Positions 17,826-27,200 of a DNA stretch of 35,908 bases are shown in pieces. Position 1 is the first letter of the stretch. Each line of letters begins with the position of its first letter. Below the pieces are notes generated by a model. That model worked only from the letters and a program-made list of their open reading frames with translations, made no database searches and was not told where the DNA came from. The translations under genes were made by a program, and so were the position numbers. The stretch comes from Solobacterium sp. (GTDB lineage Bacteria > Bacillota_I > Bacilli_A > Erysipelotrichales > Erysipelotrichaceae). Where the stretch lies: assembly GCA_017539385.1 (NCBI GenBank), contig JAFYHC010000033.1, forward strand, positions 1-35,908, read 5' to 3'.

Positions 17826-17862
17826 TTAAAAAGCAGGAGCTGCTATACTGCATGTCCTGCTT
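17826..17862 (-). terminator. Intrinsic terminator after lipoprotein gene
   Basis: Perfect 8-bp stem AAGCAGGA/TCCTGCTT with a 16-base loop, followed on the minus strand by TTTTT. It lies 16 bases past the stop of the gene at 17878, separating it from the polysaccharide operon. Confidence 0.8.
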
Positions 17863-17877
17863 CTATATCTGTTCTTT

Positions 17878-18795
17878 TCAGAAATCCAGTGCGTTTTCGA
17901 TTGCGTCGTATTTTACGCCTGTGATTTTGGCATCTTTGATGGCTTCGGCTTCATCATCCTGATCCATGTGGATCTCTCCCTCATAATACATGAAGTAACG
18001 GAACGGAGCTTTTGTCATATAGATGAACTTGTCTTCCGTATTGTAGCCGCCGCATGTGTATCCTTCTTCAATCAGCTCACCGCCGGTCTTGCCGATCAGC
18101 TTATCCAGTTCACTCTGTGCCGGAATCATGTCTGTCAGATTCGTGATTTCTGTGACTGCCAGCGGAGCGATAATATCGCAGTATTTCTTGTTGTAGTCCG
18201 GATCTTCGAAATCCAGATCAAAGATCTTCTGCATGTCTGCTTCACTGATGTCTGCCATAAGACGGTAGGCAACACCATCCTTTTCCGTTACGATGCCGAA
18301 TTTGGAATCCGTTGTACCGCATTCAATATAGCCAAGAGCCAGGACATCACCGATCGTCTTTGCCTGATCGATGGAATCGACCGCCTTGCCTTCATAGCCG
18401 AATGTGGAAATGAAGTGTGCTCTGTATTCCACATCCTCTGTAACGGTCACGGTAATACGTGCATCAGCGGAATAGTATTCACCGTTCTTTGTCCATTTTA
18501 AGAACTGATAGTTTTCATCTGCCTTCGTGTCCAGTTCCACAACAGAACCTCTTTCCACTGTGTTTACAATGCTCTGGATATTGATTTCGTTATCGAACTC
18601 AGGTGTCTTTCCTTCTTCCGCAAAGGCGACCTGTCCCATGCCGTTTCCAAGATGAACGGCGATCACGACCGGATCCTTGAAATCTGTCTGTGCAGATTCC
18701 GATTCGGAAGAACTCGGTGCACTTGCCGGACTCTGTGAGCAGGCGGCCATGGATAACGCCAGAATGCCTGCCAGTAAAGCTGCTTTTTTATTCAT
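17878..18795 (-). CDS. Exported lipoprotein with InlB-like repeat
   Basis: A 305-residue lipoprotein of unknown function. The signal peptide MNKKAALLAGILALSMAAC ends in a lipobox with Cys19, followed by a Ser/Glu-rich tether. Residues of about 60-125 (VVELDTKADENYQFLKWTKNG, then VTEDVEYRAHF) look like the bacterial InlB B-type beta repeat. The C-terminal 180 residues are acidic and match no family I recognise. It has its own GGAGGT SD and a terminator, so it is probably a single-gene unit. It sits between the surface-protein genes and the glycan operon. A substrate-binding or surface-sensor role is possible but unsupported. Confidence 0.8.
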   Translation of the reverse strand: MNKKAALLAGILALSMAACSQSPASAPSSSESESAQTDFKDPVVIAVHLGNGMGQVAFAEEGKTPEFDNEINIQSIVNTVERGSVVELDTKADENYQFLKWTKNGEYYSADARITVTVTEDVEYRAHFISTFGYEGKAVDSIDQAKTIGDVLALGYIECGTTDSKFGIVTEKDGVAYRLMADISEADMQKIFDLDFEDPDYNKKYCDIIAPLAVTEITNLTDMIPAQSELDKLIGKTGGELIEEGYTCGGYNTEDKFIYMTKAPFRYFMYYEGEIHMDQDDEAEAIKDAKITGVKYDAIENALDF

Positions 18796-18822
18796 TGTTC
18801 TATACCTCCATATTGGTTTACA

Positions 18823-18845
18823 GGGATACTGTCTGACAATATCCC
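18823..18845 (-). other. Hairpin in the leader of the lipoprotein gene
   Basis: On the minus strand GGGATATTG-TCAGA-CAGTATCCC forms a 9-bp stem, with one G-T pair and a 5-base loop, about 30 bases before the ATG at 18795. No T-run follows, so it is more likely a leader structure or a weak terminator of the upstream gene. No riboswitch class recognised. I see no convincing promoter hexamers in 18796-18927. Confidence 0.5.
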
Positions 18846-18927
18846 CGCCGAATTACAATAGCACAACCCCGTACGTTTCTCTATACCTTTTCAAAACGTT
18901 GAAGTTTTATCTTAATAATTACCTGCC

Positions 18928-20415
18928 TCAGAGTTTTACATATGCGCTGGAATATTCATTGCGGTTGAGGGCTTCTCTGTATTTCATGCCCGCACCCGGT
19001 TCATCAAAGGAACGTGCATAGAAATTCATGGAACTGTGCAGGGCTGCTTCCGGATCATAGATCAGTCCGCCGATCTCACACCATCCATGTCCCCAGTTGT
19101 TGCAGCAATATACCTCTTCTACGCCCAGTACCTGTGCCATGATTCCGAAACATGCCGCATAGCTCATGCAGTTGCCAATGTGCGTATCAAAGCAATGGTT
19201 GGCATAGCGCTCTACCCATCCTTCGCTGTTATCATGCGGGATCCACGGGTTCTTCTGCGTGAAATTCTTAAAGACACCAAAGGCTGCGCGCAGTTTCTGA
19301 TCTTCAGTCATACTGCTGTTGGTAATGCTGTTGACCAGGGTAATGGCTTTCTGATACGCATCCAGATAACTCTCTGACTTTTCACCGATCCAGACACCTT
19401 TTGCAGTAAAGCCATACCGCTTTCCGCCAATCGTCAGGATCTCTTTCTTCGCCATGGAACCATCGGATTTGTAATAGTAATATCTGCCATTGGACTGTTT
19501 CCATCCGCCTAATACCAGTGTTCCTCTGTTAATGCCGTAGCGGTTGCACAGGTTGTTGAATTCGGCAGAATTCACAAACCCAGCCAGTACTTCCTTGCGG
19601 CTCTTTGTGGCTAATGCCGATGTCCAGCTGTTGACCTCCGAAGCACTGCCTTCCCGGTCCAGGATCGCTCTGTAACATGTCTTGACATACTCCGTATTGC
19701 TTACATTCTTTATTACGAATTCCGGACTCATGAAGAAGCCTACTGCCAGGTCTGCACCGGTGCTGCCATCCCGCAGGATGCGCGTGCACCAGCTTTCTAC
19801 GCCGCTCACTTCCGCATTTCTTCCCAGTACCTTCGTATACATGCGGCTGACAAATGCCGTTACGCTGTAGTTTCTATCCCGGTAATTGCCTGTGCCCGGG
19901 GCATTGCCTCTTGTGACGCCATATGCGGCACATAGATTGGTGAACTCCTGCGAATTCAGGAATCCGTTCATCACCCATGTACGACTCATATGCACTGCCA
20001 GACGCTCTTTCCAGTACGCCAGTCCCGCACTGTCCGCTGTCCGGTTCAATACCGTCTTGTACAGCGTTTCCAGAAATGCCGTATCCGACAATCCCTTCTT
20101 TGTAAATTCCTCACTCAGGAAGAATCCCCGTACGGCCGTGCATCCGCTCACACTGCCGTCTTTGATGCCATTTGTCCAATAGGCAAATCCCCGGTTATCC
20201 GCTTCTCTTCCCAGTGCGATCCGGTACAGACGCACCACAAAGCCCTCAATACTCGCTTCATTGCTGGGAATGTCTTTAGGATCTTTATCCAGTGTTTCTG
20301 CTTCTTCGCTAACCGTCGCTTCCTGCGGTTTTCCCTGTGCATATACACCATTCACGGTGCCGCTCAGCAGCATCACTGCAGAAAGCAGCGCACTCATCCA
20401 TCTGTTCTTTTTCAT
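18928..20415 (-). CDS. Secreted DUF4214 protein with transglutaminase-like cysteine enzyme domain
   Basis: A 495-residue exported protein. Signal peptide 1-26 ends at VYAQ, then an acidic linker. Four DUF4214-like units follow (about 56-105, 111-165, 183-235, 241-295), with consensus FVxRxYxxxLGRxA, then W, then GFxxSxEF. Residues 304-342 (GGWKQSNGRYYYYKSDGS, GKRYGFTAKGVW) resemble a choline-binding-type wall repeat. The C-terminal domain is a transglutaminase/papain-like fold with candidate triad Cys416 (GNCMSYAACF), His443 (WGHGWCEIG) and Asp454 (LIYDPEAA). It could cross-link or cleave surface proteins. The frame is open to 20523, but the ATG at 20415 starts the signal peptide and follows GGGGGA by seven bases. 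Confidence 0.87.
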   Translation of the reverse strand: MKKNRWMSALLSAVMLLSGTVNGVYAQGKPQEATVSEEAETLDKDPKDIPSNEASIEGFVVRLYRIALGREADNRGFAYWTNGIKDGSVSGCTAVRGFFLSEEFTKKGLSDTAFLETLYKTVLNRTADSAGLAYWKERLAVHMSRTWVMNGFLNSQEFTNLCAAYGVTRGNAPGTGNYRDRNYSVTAFVSRMYTKVLGRNAEVSGVESWCTRILRDGSTGADLAVGFFMSPEFVIKNVSNTEYVKTCYRAILDREGSASEVNSWTSALATKSRKEVLAGFVNSAEFNNLCNRYGINRGTLVLGGWKQSNGRYYYYKSDGSMAKKEILTIGGKRYGFTAKGVWIGEKSESYLDAYQKAITLVNSITNSSMTEDQKLRAAFGVFKNFTQKNPWIPHDNSEGWVERYANHCFDTHIGNCMSYAACFGIMAQVLGVEEVYCCNNWGHGWCEIGGLIYDPEAALHSSMNFYARSFDEPGAGMKYREALNRNEYSSAYVKL

Positions 20416-20442
20416 TTCTTTGTCCCCCAAAGATTTTACTAT

Positions 20443-20455
20443 CGCTATTGTAGCG
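20443..20455 (-). promoter_or_regulatory. Possible -10 inside an inverted repeat
   Basis: Minus strand CGCTA-CAA-TAGCG, 28 bases before the ATG at 20415, contains TACAAT (20452-20447), a good -10. No matching -35 is seen at 17 bases. The overlap of the repeat with the -10 could be an operator or chance. Confidence 0.3.
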
Positions 20456-20483
20456 TGAGTTTGCCGTTCTTTATACGTTTTAT

Positions 20484-20514
20484 GCAAAAGAACAGGACAT
20501 TTCTGCCCTGTTCT
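20484..20514 (-). terminator. Intrinsic terminator after the giant protease gene
   Basis: Minus strand AGAACAGG-10 bases-CCTGTTCT followed by TTTTGC, starting six bases after the stop at 20520. It separates the protease gene from the DUF4214/transglutaminase gene. Confidence 0.75.
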
Positions 20515-20519
20515 CTGCA

Positions 20520-21260
20520 TCATTTAATTCCGTATGATTCCATGATCTTTGCAAACTCTGCACTGTTGGAGAAACCAAGCATGACACTGTCACGGCTCGC
20601 TCCGCTCTTCAGTTTGTTCAGCCAGTTTCTGTAGCCTGACGGATCCGCTTCTCTTCCCAGGAACGTCTTATACAGTGTTGTGACATACTGCTCATTCGAC
20701 GTATTCTTCTTCAGATACTCCGGACTGTGGAAGAACCCATTCGTTGCCATATCGACCGCTGCCTGCTTCTTATTGGAGGCAGTCAGGATCTTCTTGCACC
20801 AGTTATTCAGTCCGCCCACTTCTGCTTTTCTGCCAAGCACTTCTCTGTAGCATCTTGCCACAAACTTCGTAATGCCGAGATTCTGATCTCTCCATTCACT
20901 TACCGTGATCTCTCCGCGTACGATGCCATATTCTTCACAGATCTTACTGAACTCTGCACTTCCGACGAATCCACGCAGTACTGCACGCTTTGTACATCCG
21001 GCATCCAGTGCTTCCGTCCAGTTCTTCTTTCCCCCTGCATCACTTGCACGGTCCATCATCACTCTGTAGCACCGTTCCACATACTCCGCATCACTCAGAT
21101 TCATCTGCGTCATCTCTTTGCTTTCAAAGAATCCGATGATCACCTGTGCTGCAGTCTTCTCTTTGGTTCTTAATGCGTTTGTCCATGTCCGGAATCCGCC
21201 TGTATCTGCCTTGCGTCCGAAGCACAGATCATACAGTCTTCTGACAAATGCATTGATTGG
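20520..21260 (-). repeat. Coding repeats: four DUF4214-like units ending the giant protease
   Basis: Residues 2706-2951 hold four tandem units of about 62 residues. Each has a LYxxxLGR(K/E)AD-type start, a central Trp, and a GF(x2)S(x)E close (for example FVRRLYDLCFGRKADTGGF and LYKTFLGREADPSGYRNW). The same family ends or fills the other large proteins of this region. Confidence 0.8.
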
Positions 21261-24200
21261 ATCTTCGACTGTTACAGTGCACGATGCCACATAGCCGCCG
21301 TCTTTCGTTGCTGCAACGATTACCGCAGTCGATGGATCCGCGATTCCCTTGTCTGCCACTGCTGTGACTTTGCCATTGCTGTCTACAGTCGCTATTGCTT
21401 CATCACTGGAAGACCATGTGACGCTCTTGTCTTCTGCATCTTCCGGTAATACGGTTGCGATCAGTGTTTCGCTGTTTCCGACTCTCAGTGTGAGTTCCGT
21501 CTTATTCAGTTCCACTCCTGTCACATGGATCGTCTGCGGTCCTGTTGCCGGAATGACAATGACCTTTGTCTGTGTCTCGAACAGCTCATTCGTGAATACA
21601 GCAATATATGTTGTACTTCCATCCTTGTCTTCCGTTGCCGGAATCGTTTCGGATGTTGTCTGTACAGTCTCTGTGATGACATGACTTGCGTCATGTTCGC
21701 AGATTGCTTTTGCCGTTACACTGCTGTTGTCTTCCGCCCACTCATATGTCGGTTCACCGTATTTATGTCCAAGTGCAGGAATCTCAACGACTTTGTTCTG
21801 CTCAGAGAACAATTCGTTTGTAAATGTAGCTGTGTATGTTGTGCTTCCCGCGATTTCGCATGTTGCGTCAACTGTCTTACCGGTAGTCTGAACAGTCTCT
21901 GTGATCACATGGCTTGCGTCATGTTCACAGACTGCCTTCGCAGTCACACTGCTGTTGTCTGCTGTCCACTCATATGTCGGTTCACCATACTTGTGTCCGA
22001 TTGCCGGAATCGCTTCTGTCTGAACATCTGTGTATGTATTGCCTTCCAGTACTGCTGTTGCTGTAAAGGTCTTTACACCTTCAGATTCACACGCAGCTGC
22101 CTTTGTGATCTCTTCTGTGACTTCTGCCTGGATCGTTACTTTGTGCGATGCGTCTCTTTCACATGTGAAGACTGCTTCTGCACTTGCATGATCTTCCGAC
22201 CACTTCCATACCGGTGCTCCCCATGCATGACCAACAGCTTCTACATATGCTTCTTTCACATCTGTATACTGTTTGTCATCCAGGACAACTGTGGCAGTAT
22301 AGGTTACCAGGCCTGCTTCTTCACAGCTCGCTGCTTCAGACCGTTTTTCAATCGATGCTTCGATCGTCTTTGTATGGGATGCATCGTGTGCACACGTGAA
22401 TGTGGCTGATGCGCTGCTGTAATCCTCTGCCCATGTCCAGACCGGGTTCTGCCAGTCATGACCAAGTGCAGGAATCTCAATCGTCTTTGTCTGCGTATAG
22501 AACTTCTTGTTTGTAAACGCTGCAGTATAGGTTTTGCTGCCGGCAGTCTCACATGTCGGTTCTACAGTTTTTACTGTTGTTTTGACGGTCTCAGTGATTA
22601 CATGTGATTCATCATGCTTGCAGATTGCCTTCGCAGTAGCTGTGCTGTAATCTTCTGCCCATTCATATACAGGCTCACCGTATTCGTGACCCAATGCCGG
22701 GATCTCAACAACTTTGGTCTGTTCGCTGAACAGTTCGTTGGTGAATGCAGCTGTGTATGTTGTGCTTCCTGCTGTTTCGCATGTTGCGTCGACTGTCTTG
22801 ACGGTTGTATTCACAGTTTCTGTAATGACATGACTTGCGTCATGTTCACAGATTGCCTTCGCAGTAACACTGCTGTTATCTGCAGACCATTCATAAGTCG
22901 GTTCACCATACTTATGACCGAGTGCAGGAATCTCAACTACCTTGGTCTGCTCAGAGAACAGTTCGTTCGTGAACGTGGCAGTGTAAGTCGTACTTCCTGC
23001 TGCTTCACAGGTTGCGTCGACTGTCTTGACGGTCGTCTTCACAGTTTCTGTAATGACATGAAAAGCGTCATTTTTACATACTGCTGTTGCTGTAACGGTG
23101 CTGTGATCGTCAGACCATACATAGGAAGGTTCGCCGTAATCATGACCAACAGCTTCTACATATACTTCTTTACTGTCGGTATATTCTTTGCCATCCAGGA
23201 CTGCCTTGGCAGTGTACTTCACCAGACCAGGTTCTTCACAGCTCGCTGCGTCTGTTTCTTTTGTGATCTCTGCGTCTATGATTCTGGTATGTGCCGCATC
23301 ATGTGCACAGGTAAATGTGACAGATGCTTTGCTGAAGTCTTCAGCCCATGTCCAGACTGGATTCTGCCAATCATGGCCAAGTGCAGGAATCTCTACTGTC
23401 TTTGTCTGTTCGCTGAACAGTTCATTGGTGAATGTCGCGGTGTATGTGGTGCTTCCTGCTGCTTCACATGTCACATCGACCGTCTTAACAGTAGTCTTCA
23501 CTGTTTCTGTGACGACATGACTTGCGTCGTGTTCACAGACTGCTTTGGCAGTCACACTGCTGTTGTCCGCAGACCACTCATAAGTTGGTTCGCCATACTT
23601 GTGACCCAGTGCAGGGATCTCGACGACTTTTGTCTGTTCAGAGAACAATTCATTCTTGAACGTGGCAGTGTATGTTGTACTGCCTGCCGCTTCGCATGTT
23701 GCGTCAACTGTTGCAGCAGTTGTCTTGACTGTTTCCGTTACAACATGACCTGCGTCGTGTTCACAGACTGCTTTTGCAGTGACACTGCTGTTGTCCGCGG
23801 ACCACTCATAGGTCGGTTCACCATATTTGTGGCCGAGTGCAGGGATCTCCTGTGTTTTTATATCCGTATATTCTTTGCCGTTGAATGTTACAGAAGCGGT
23901 ATATTCACGGATACCGGCGCTTTCACAGGAAGCTTCTTTAGTAATGGCATCTGTGATGACCGCATCCAATACCTTCGTATGTGCACTGTCTGTTTTGCAG
24001 GTCAGTGTCATCTGTGCAGAAGAAAGGTCTTCCGCCCATGTCCATACCGGATGGTCGGTATCCCAGTTATGATCTGTCGGTGTGATCTCTGCTTCATAGG
24101 AATTTGCAAGATCAAGACTTTCATTCAGTTCTTCTGTTACTGCTGTTACAGAGGCATCGGTACAGGTCGTCTTGAAACGGATCTGTGCCAGTTCAGTATT

Positions 24201-27200
24201 GGCAGGAATTGCTTCTTTGTTTGCATAGGCGAAGGTAATCTCGCCTTTTGCGGCATCGGTATGTACAGACTTATATGCCAGGGATGATGTAACAGTATCC
24301 AGTTCCAGAAGGGATGGATCATACGTCACTTTCATCAGACCGTTATATACCGGTGTGCTTTCAGACAGTGTCACTGTCACATTGCCGGCATCATCTGTTT
24401 CTCCTGCGCCGATATCATCCGGTGTGTCTGCCGGACCATTCTTATAAGCAGTCAGGCTGCCGTAGACCGGTGTATCTTTCTCTGCAGATACTGCGGAAGT
24501 ACTTTCAGAGAATGCATCCAGTTCTGCAGCGATGCGTTCACGGATCACCTGTGCATCTGCTTCATCGATGAAGCACGGATCCATCGTGATCTGTTCCGCC
24601 GGTTCGGAGGTATCTTCCATCTCTTCACCGGTTTCTGCCGGAGCGACCTTGCCATTGACATACAGTCCGCCCACCGGCCATACGCCTTCGCCGAAGTCAC
24701 CGACACGGTAGATTGCCTTGGAAGACGGGTTGAGGATAATCAGTTCACATGTACTGCCATCGTGATGTGTCCAGTACAGATAGGTTCCGTCATAATACAG
24801 GTTCTGATACAGGAATGAACAGGAGATACCGGTATCCATGACTTTGGTCGGCGTTGAAAAATCGACGGAGCTGGTCGACATCGTAAGTGTTGTCTGCCAG
24901 ATTGATCCAGTGGTATCCAGTACATAGTATTGTGCACTGGTGCTGCTTCTGCTCTTTGTTGCAATTGCAGCGAGATAATTGCCGTCTCCCAGGGTATCTG
25001 TTGTATCCAGGAAGCCATACGGCAGAAGAACATAATCTGTACCGTTATCATTGGCCTTGGAAATGTTTCCGGCCATGAGATACGGTCCATATACCTGTGC
25101 CAGACCGGCGTATGCCGCATATGAACTGTTGGACATGCCAATTGCCATATCGGTTGCGAAATAGTATGTCGGTGCATAATCCGTTAATGCATAGGTATTG
25201 CGGTTTACGGAATAGACTTCTGTCGTCTGACTGCTTTCATCCATCGTTGCGGCATAGAGCGTAGATGTACTTGCCATATAGGCACTGACAAGCGGCTGTC
25301 CTGCAGCGGTATTGTGCAGTTTGGTATATGCGGAAGGATTATCGGAATTAAAGCTGGAGAAGAAGACATTGCCCTCTTCGTCCCAGACGATGCCGTTAAG
25401 ATCCTTGTTCACTGCGGTAACTGTGACAGAACACGTTGCCTTTTTGGAGGTGTTGCCATTTGCAGTTGCGGTAATTGTTGCAGTGCCTTTGCCAACAGCT
25501 GTCACAAGACCATTGTTATCAACGGTAGCGACACTGGTGTTGGAACTGGTAAAGGTCGCTGTATGGTCGGATGCCGTCAGCGGAAGAATCGTTGCTGTAA
25601 GGGTAGCAGTATTGTTTTTATACAGACTGAGGGATGTCTGATCAAGGGAAATACTGCTGATGGTATATGGATCAGAGCTGCTGTTATTGTTGACCTTGAG
25701 AGCAGCAGCGGCTTCATTGCCTGCGTAGTCACCGGCAAAGACTGCTACGTAGCCGGCTGCTTTTGCAATAGCATCGGAAGCGTCAAATGTAATAGTGCAG
25801 GTCGGGGAAGCCGGGATGGATTCCGCATAGACCGTCTTTCCATCGAGAGACTTGACTGCCACATAGGCAAGATTGACGGTATCGGATGCGCTGACTGTGA
25901 TCGTGGAGCCGCTTAATGATGCCTGATCGATCTTCGGAGCGGTATTGTCCACGATAAAGTCATAGCCGACATAGGCACCATCACCCAGTACATTGGAAGC
26001 GAGTACTGTATTGAAGGAAGCAGAATTCAGTTTGCCTGCCCCTTCTGCTGTCAGATCCCTGCTGACCATCATTGCGTTATATTCCGGGATCGCATAGAAA
26101 CCGGCGCGGATCCGGTCGCCTTCTTTGACGCCATAGGAACTGATGGTCTTTCCGGCAGCGTAGCTCTTGCGTGAAGTGGACTGCCAGGATCCGCCGACCT
26201 GGTAATACCAGATGCCTTCGATATTATTGCCAAGGACAGTGGAACCAAGTACGGATGTGACATTGTGATCATCATCCAGTTTTGTTACGGCAAAACCGGT
26301 CGTTCCGGCGCCGCGGTATAAGTTGTAATACACGCGCTCGATTGAAGCACTCGAATTGATCGCAAGACGTTCTGTCGGGAATTCTTCTTCGACTGCGTAT
26401 GGATTACCGCTGAATTTATTTGTTGTACCGTTAAATTTCACGGTCATGTAGTTGGTATCGGTATTGCCGGTATACGGTGTTTTTTCGGTATGATACAGCG
26501 TATCGGTATACGATGTATTATCGAACATGGACGCATCGGTCCAGCTGCCGTAGAAGCCAAGCAGCGGAATGGAATGTTCATGGGCAAAGGAAACACCTTC
26601 GCTGTTTGTGTCCGCACAGGTCACATAGGTGAAGCCTTCGACATAGGCGCCGCCGGTATAGAGTGCATCCAGTTCCTGCTTCTGTGCATCGCTCAGACGA
26701 ATGGTAACTGTCACATTGCGTTTGCCATATGCTTCAACGATACCGTCTGCCAGTGCACCGCTTTCCGGTTCATAATTCAATAATAACTGTGCATCACGGG
26801 AGGACAGGCCATCCACGCCATCCATTTCCCCGGCCGCAAGATCCCATCCGGATCCATCGTTTTCACCGGAAAGAACATCCAGGATCGCCTGGGCATCGGC
26901 TTCATCCGTCACACCGTCTTTATTGACATCATGGTCATTTAAGGCACCTTCTGTACCTTCCCATGCATAGAAAACAGACGCATTCAGTGCTTTTGTACCA
27001 GGGGACATGAAGACTTCCCCATTTTCGGTATAGCTGGCCTGGGTGAAGAGATCGGTCTTGAGATTGAATTTCAATGCCTGATCTGCCAGGTTGTAGATCG
27101 TAAAGCCATACGTATATACACCGGTCCGCTGCGGATCATCACCGAATTCTGCTTTGACTTTGCCGTCTGCGGCTGCTTGTGTCTTCGCTGTCAGGGTACC

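Noticed and set aside
20416..20523. Longer N-terminus for the transglutaminase-like protein
   Set aside because: It crosses the terminator at 20484-20514 and would hide the signal peptide. The ATG at 20415 has a GGGGGA SD.
21540..24074. CRISPR-like array
   Set aside because: Unit length (about 230 bp), an open coding frame and amino-acid conservation throughout the unit show a coding repeat. No spacer pattern.
22614..24287. 557-residue plus-strand frame rich in cysteine
   Set aside because: It is antisense to the repeat array of the giant protease. Its Cys-rich pattern repeats with the same 230-bp period, and no SD or family motif was found.
24164..26945. Cellulosome component
   Set aside because: No carbohydrate-active catalytic domain, scaffoldin or second docking partner is present. 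The dockerin-like and cohesin-like segments sit in an S8 protease.
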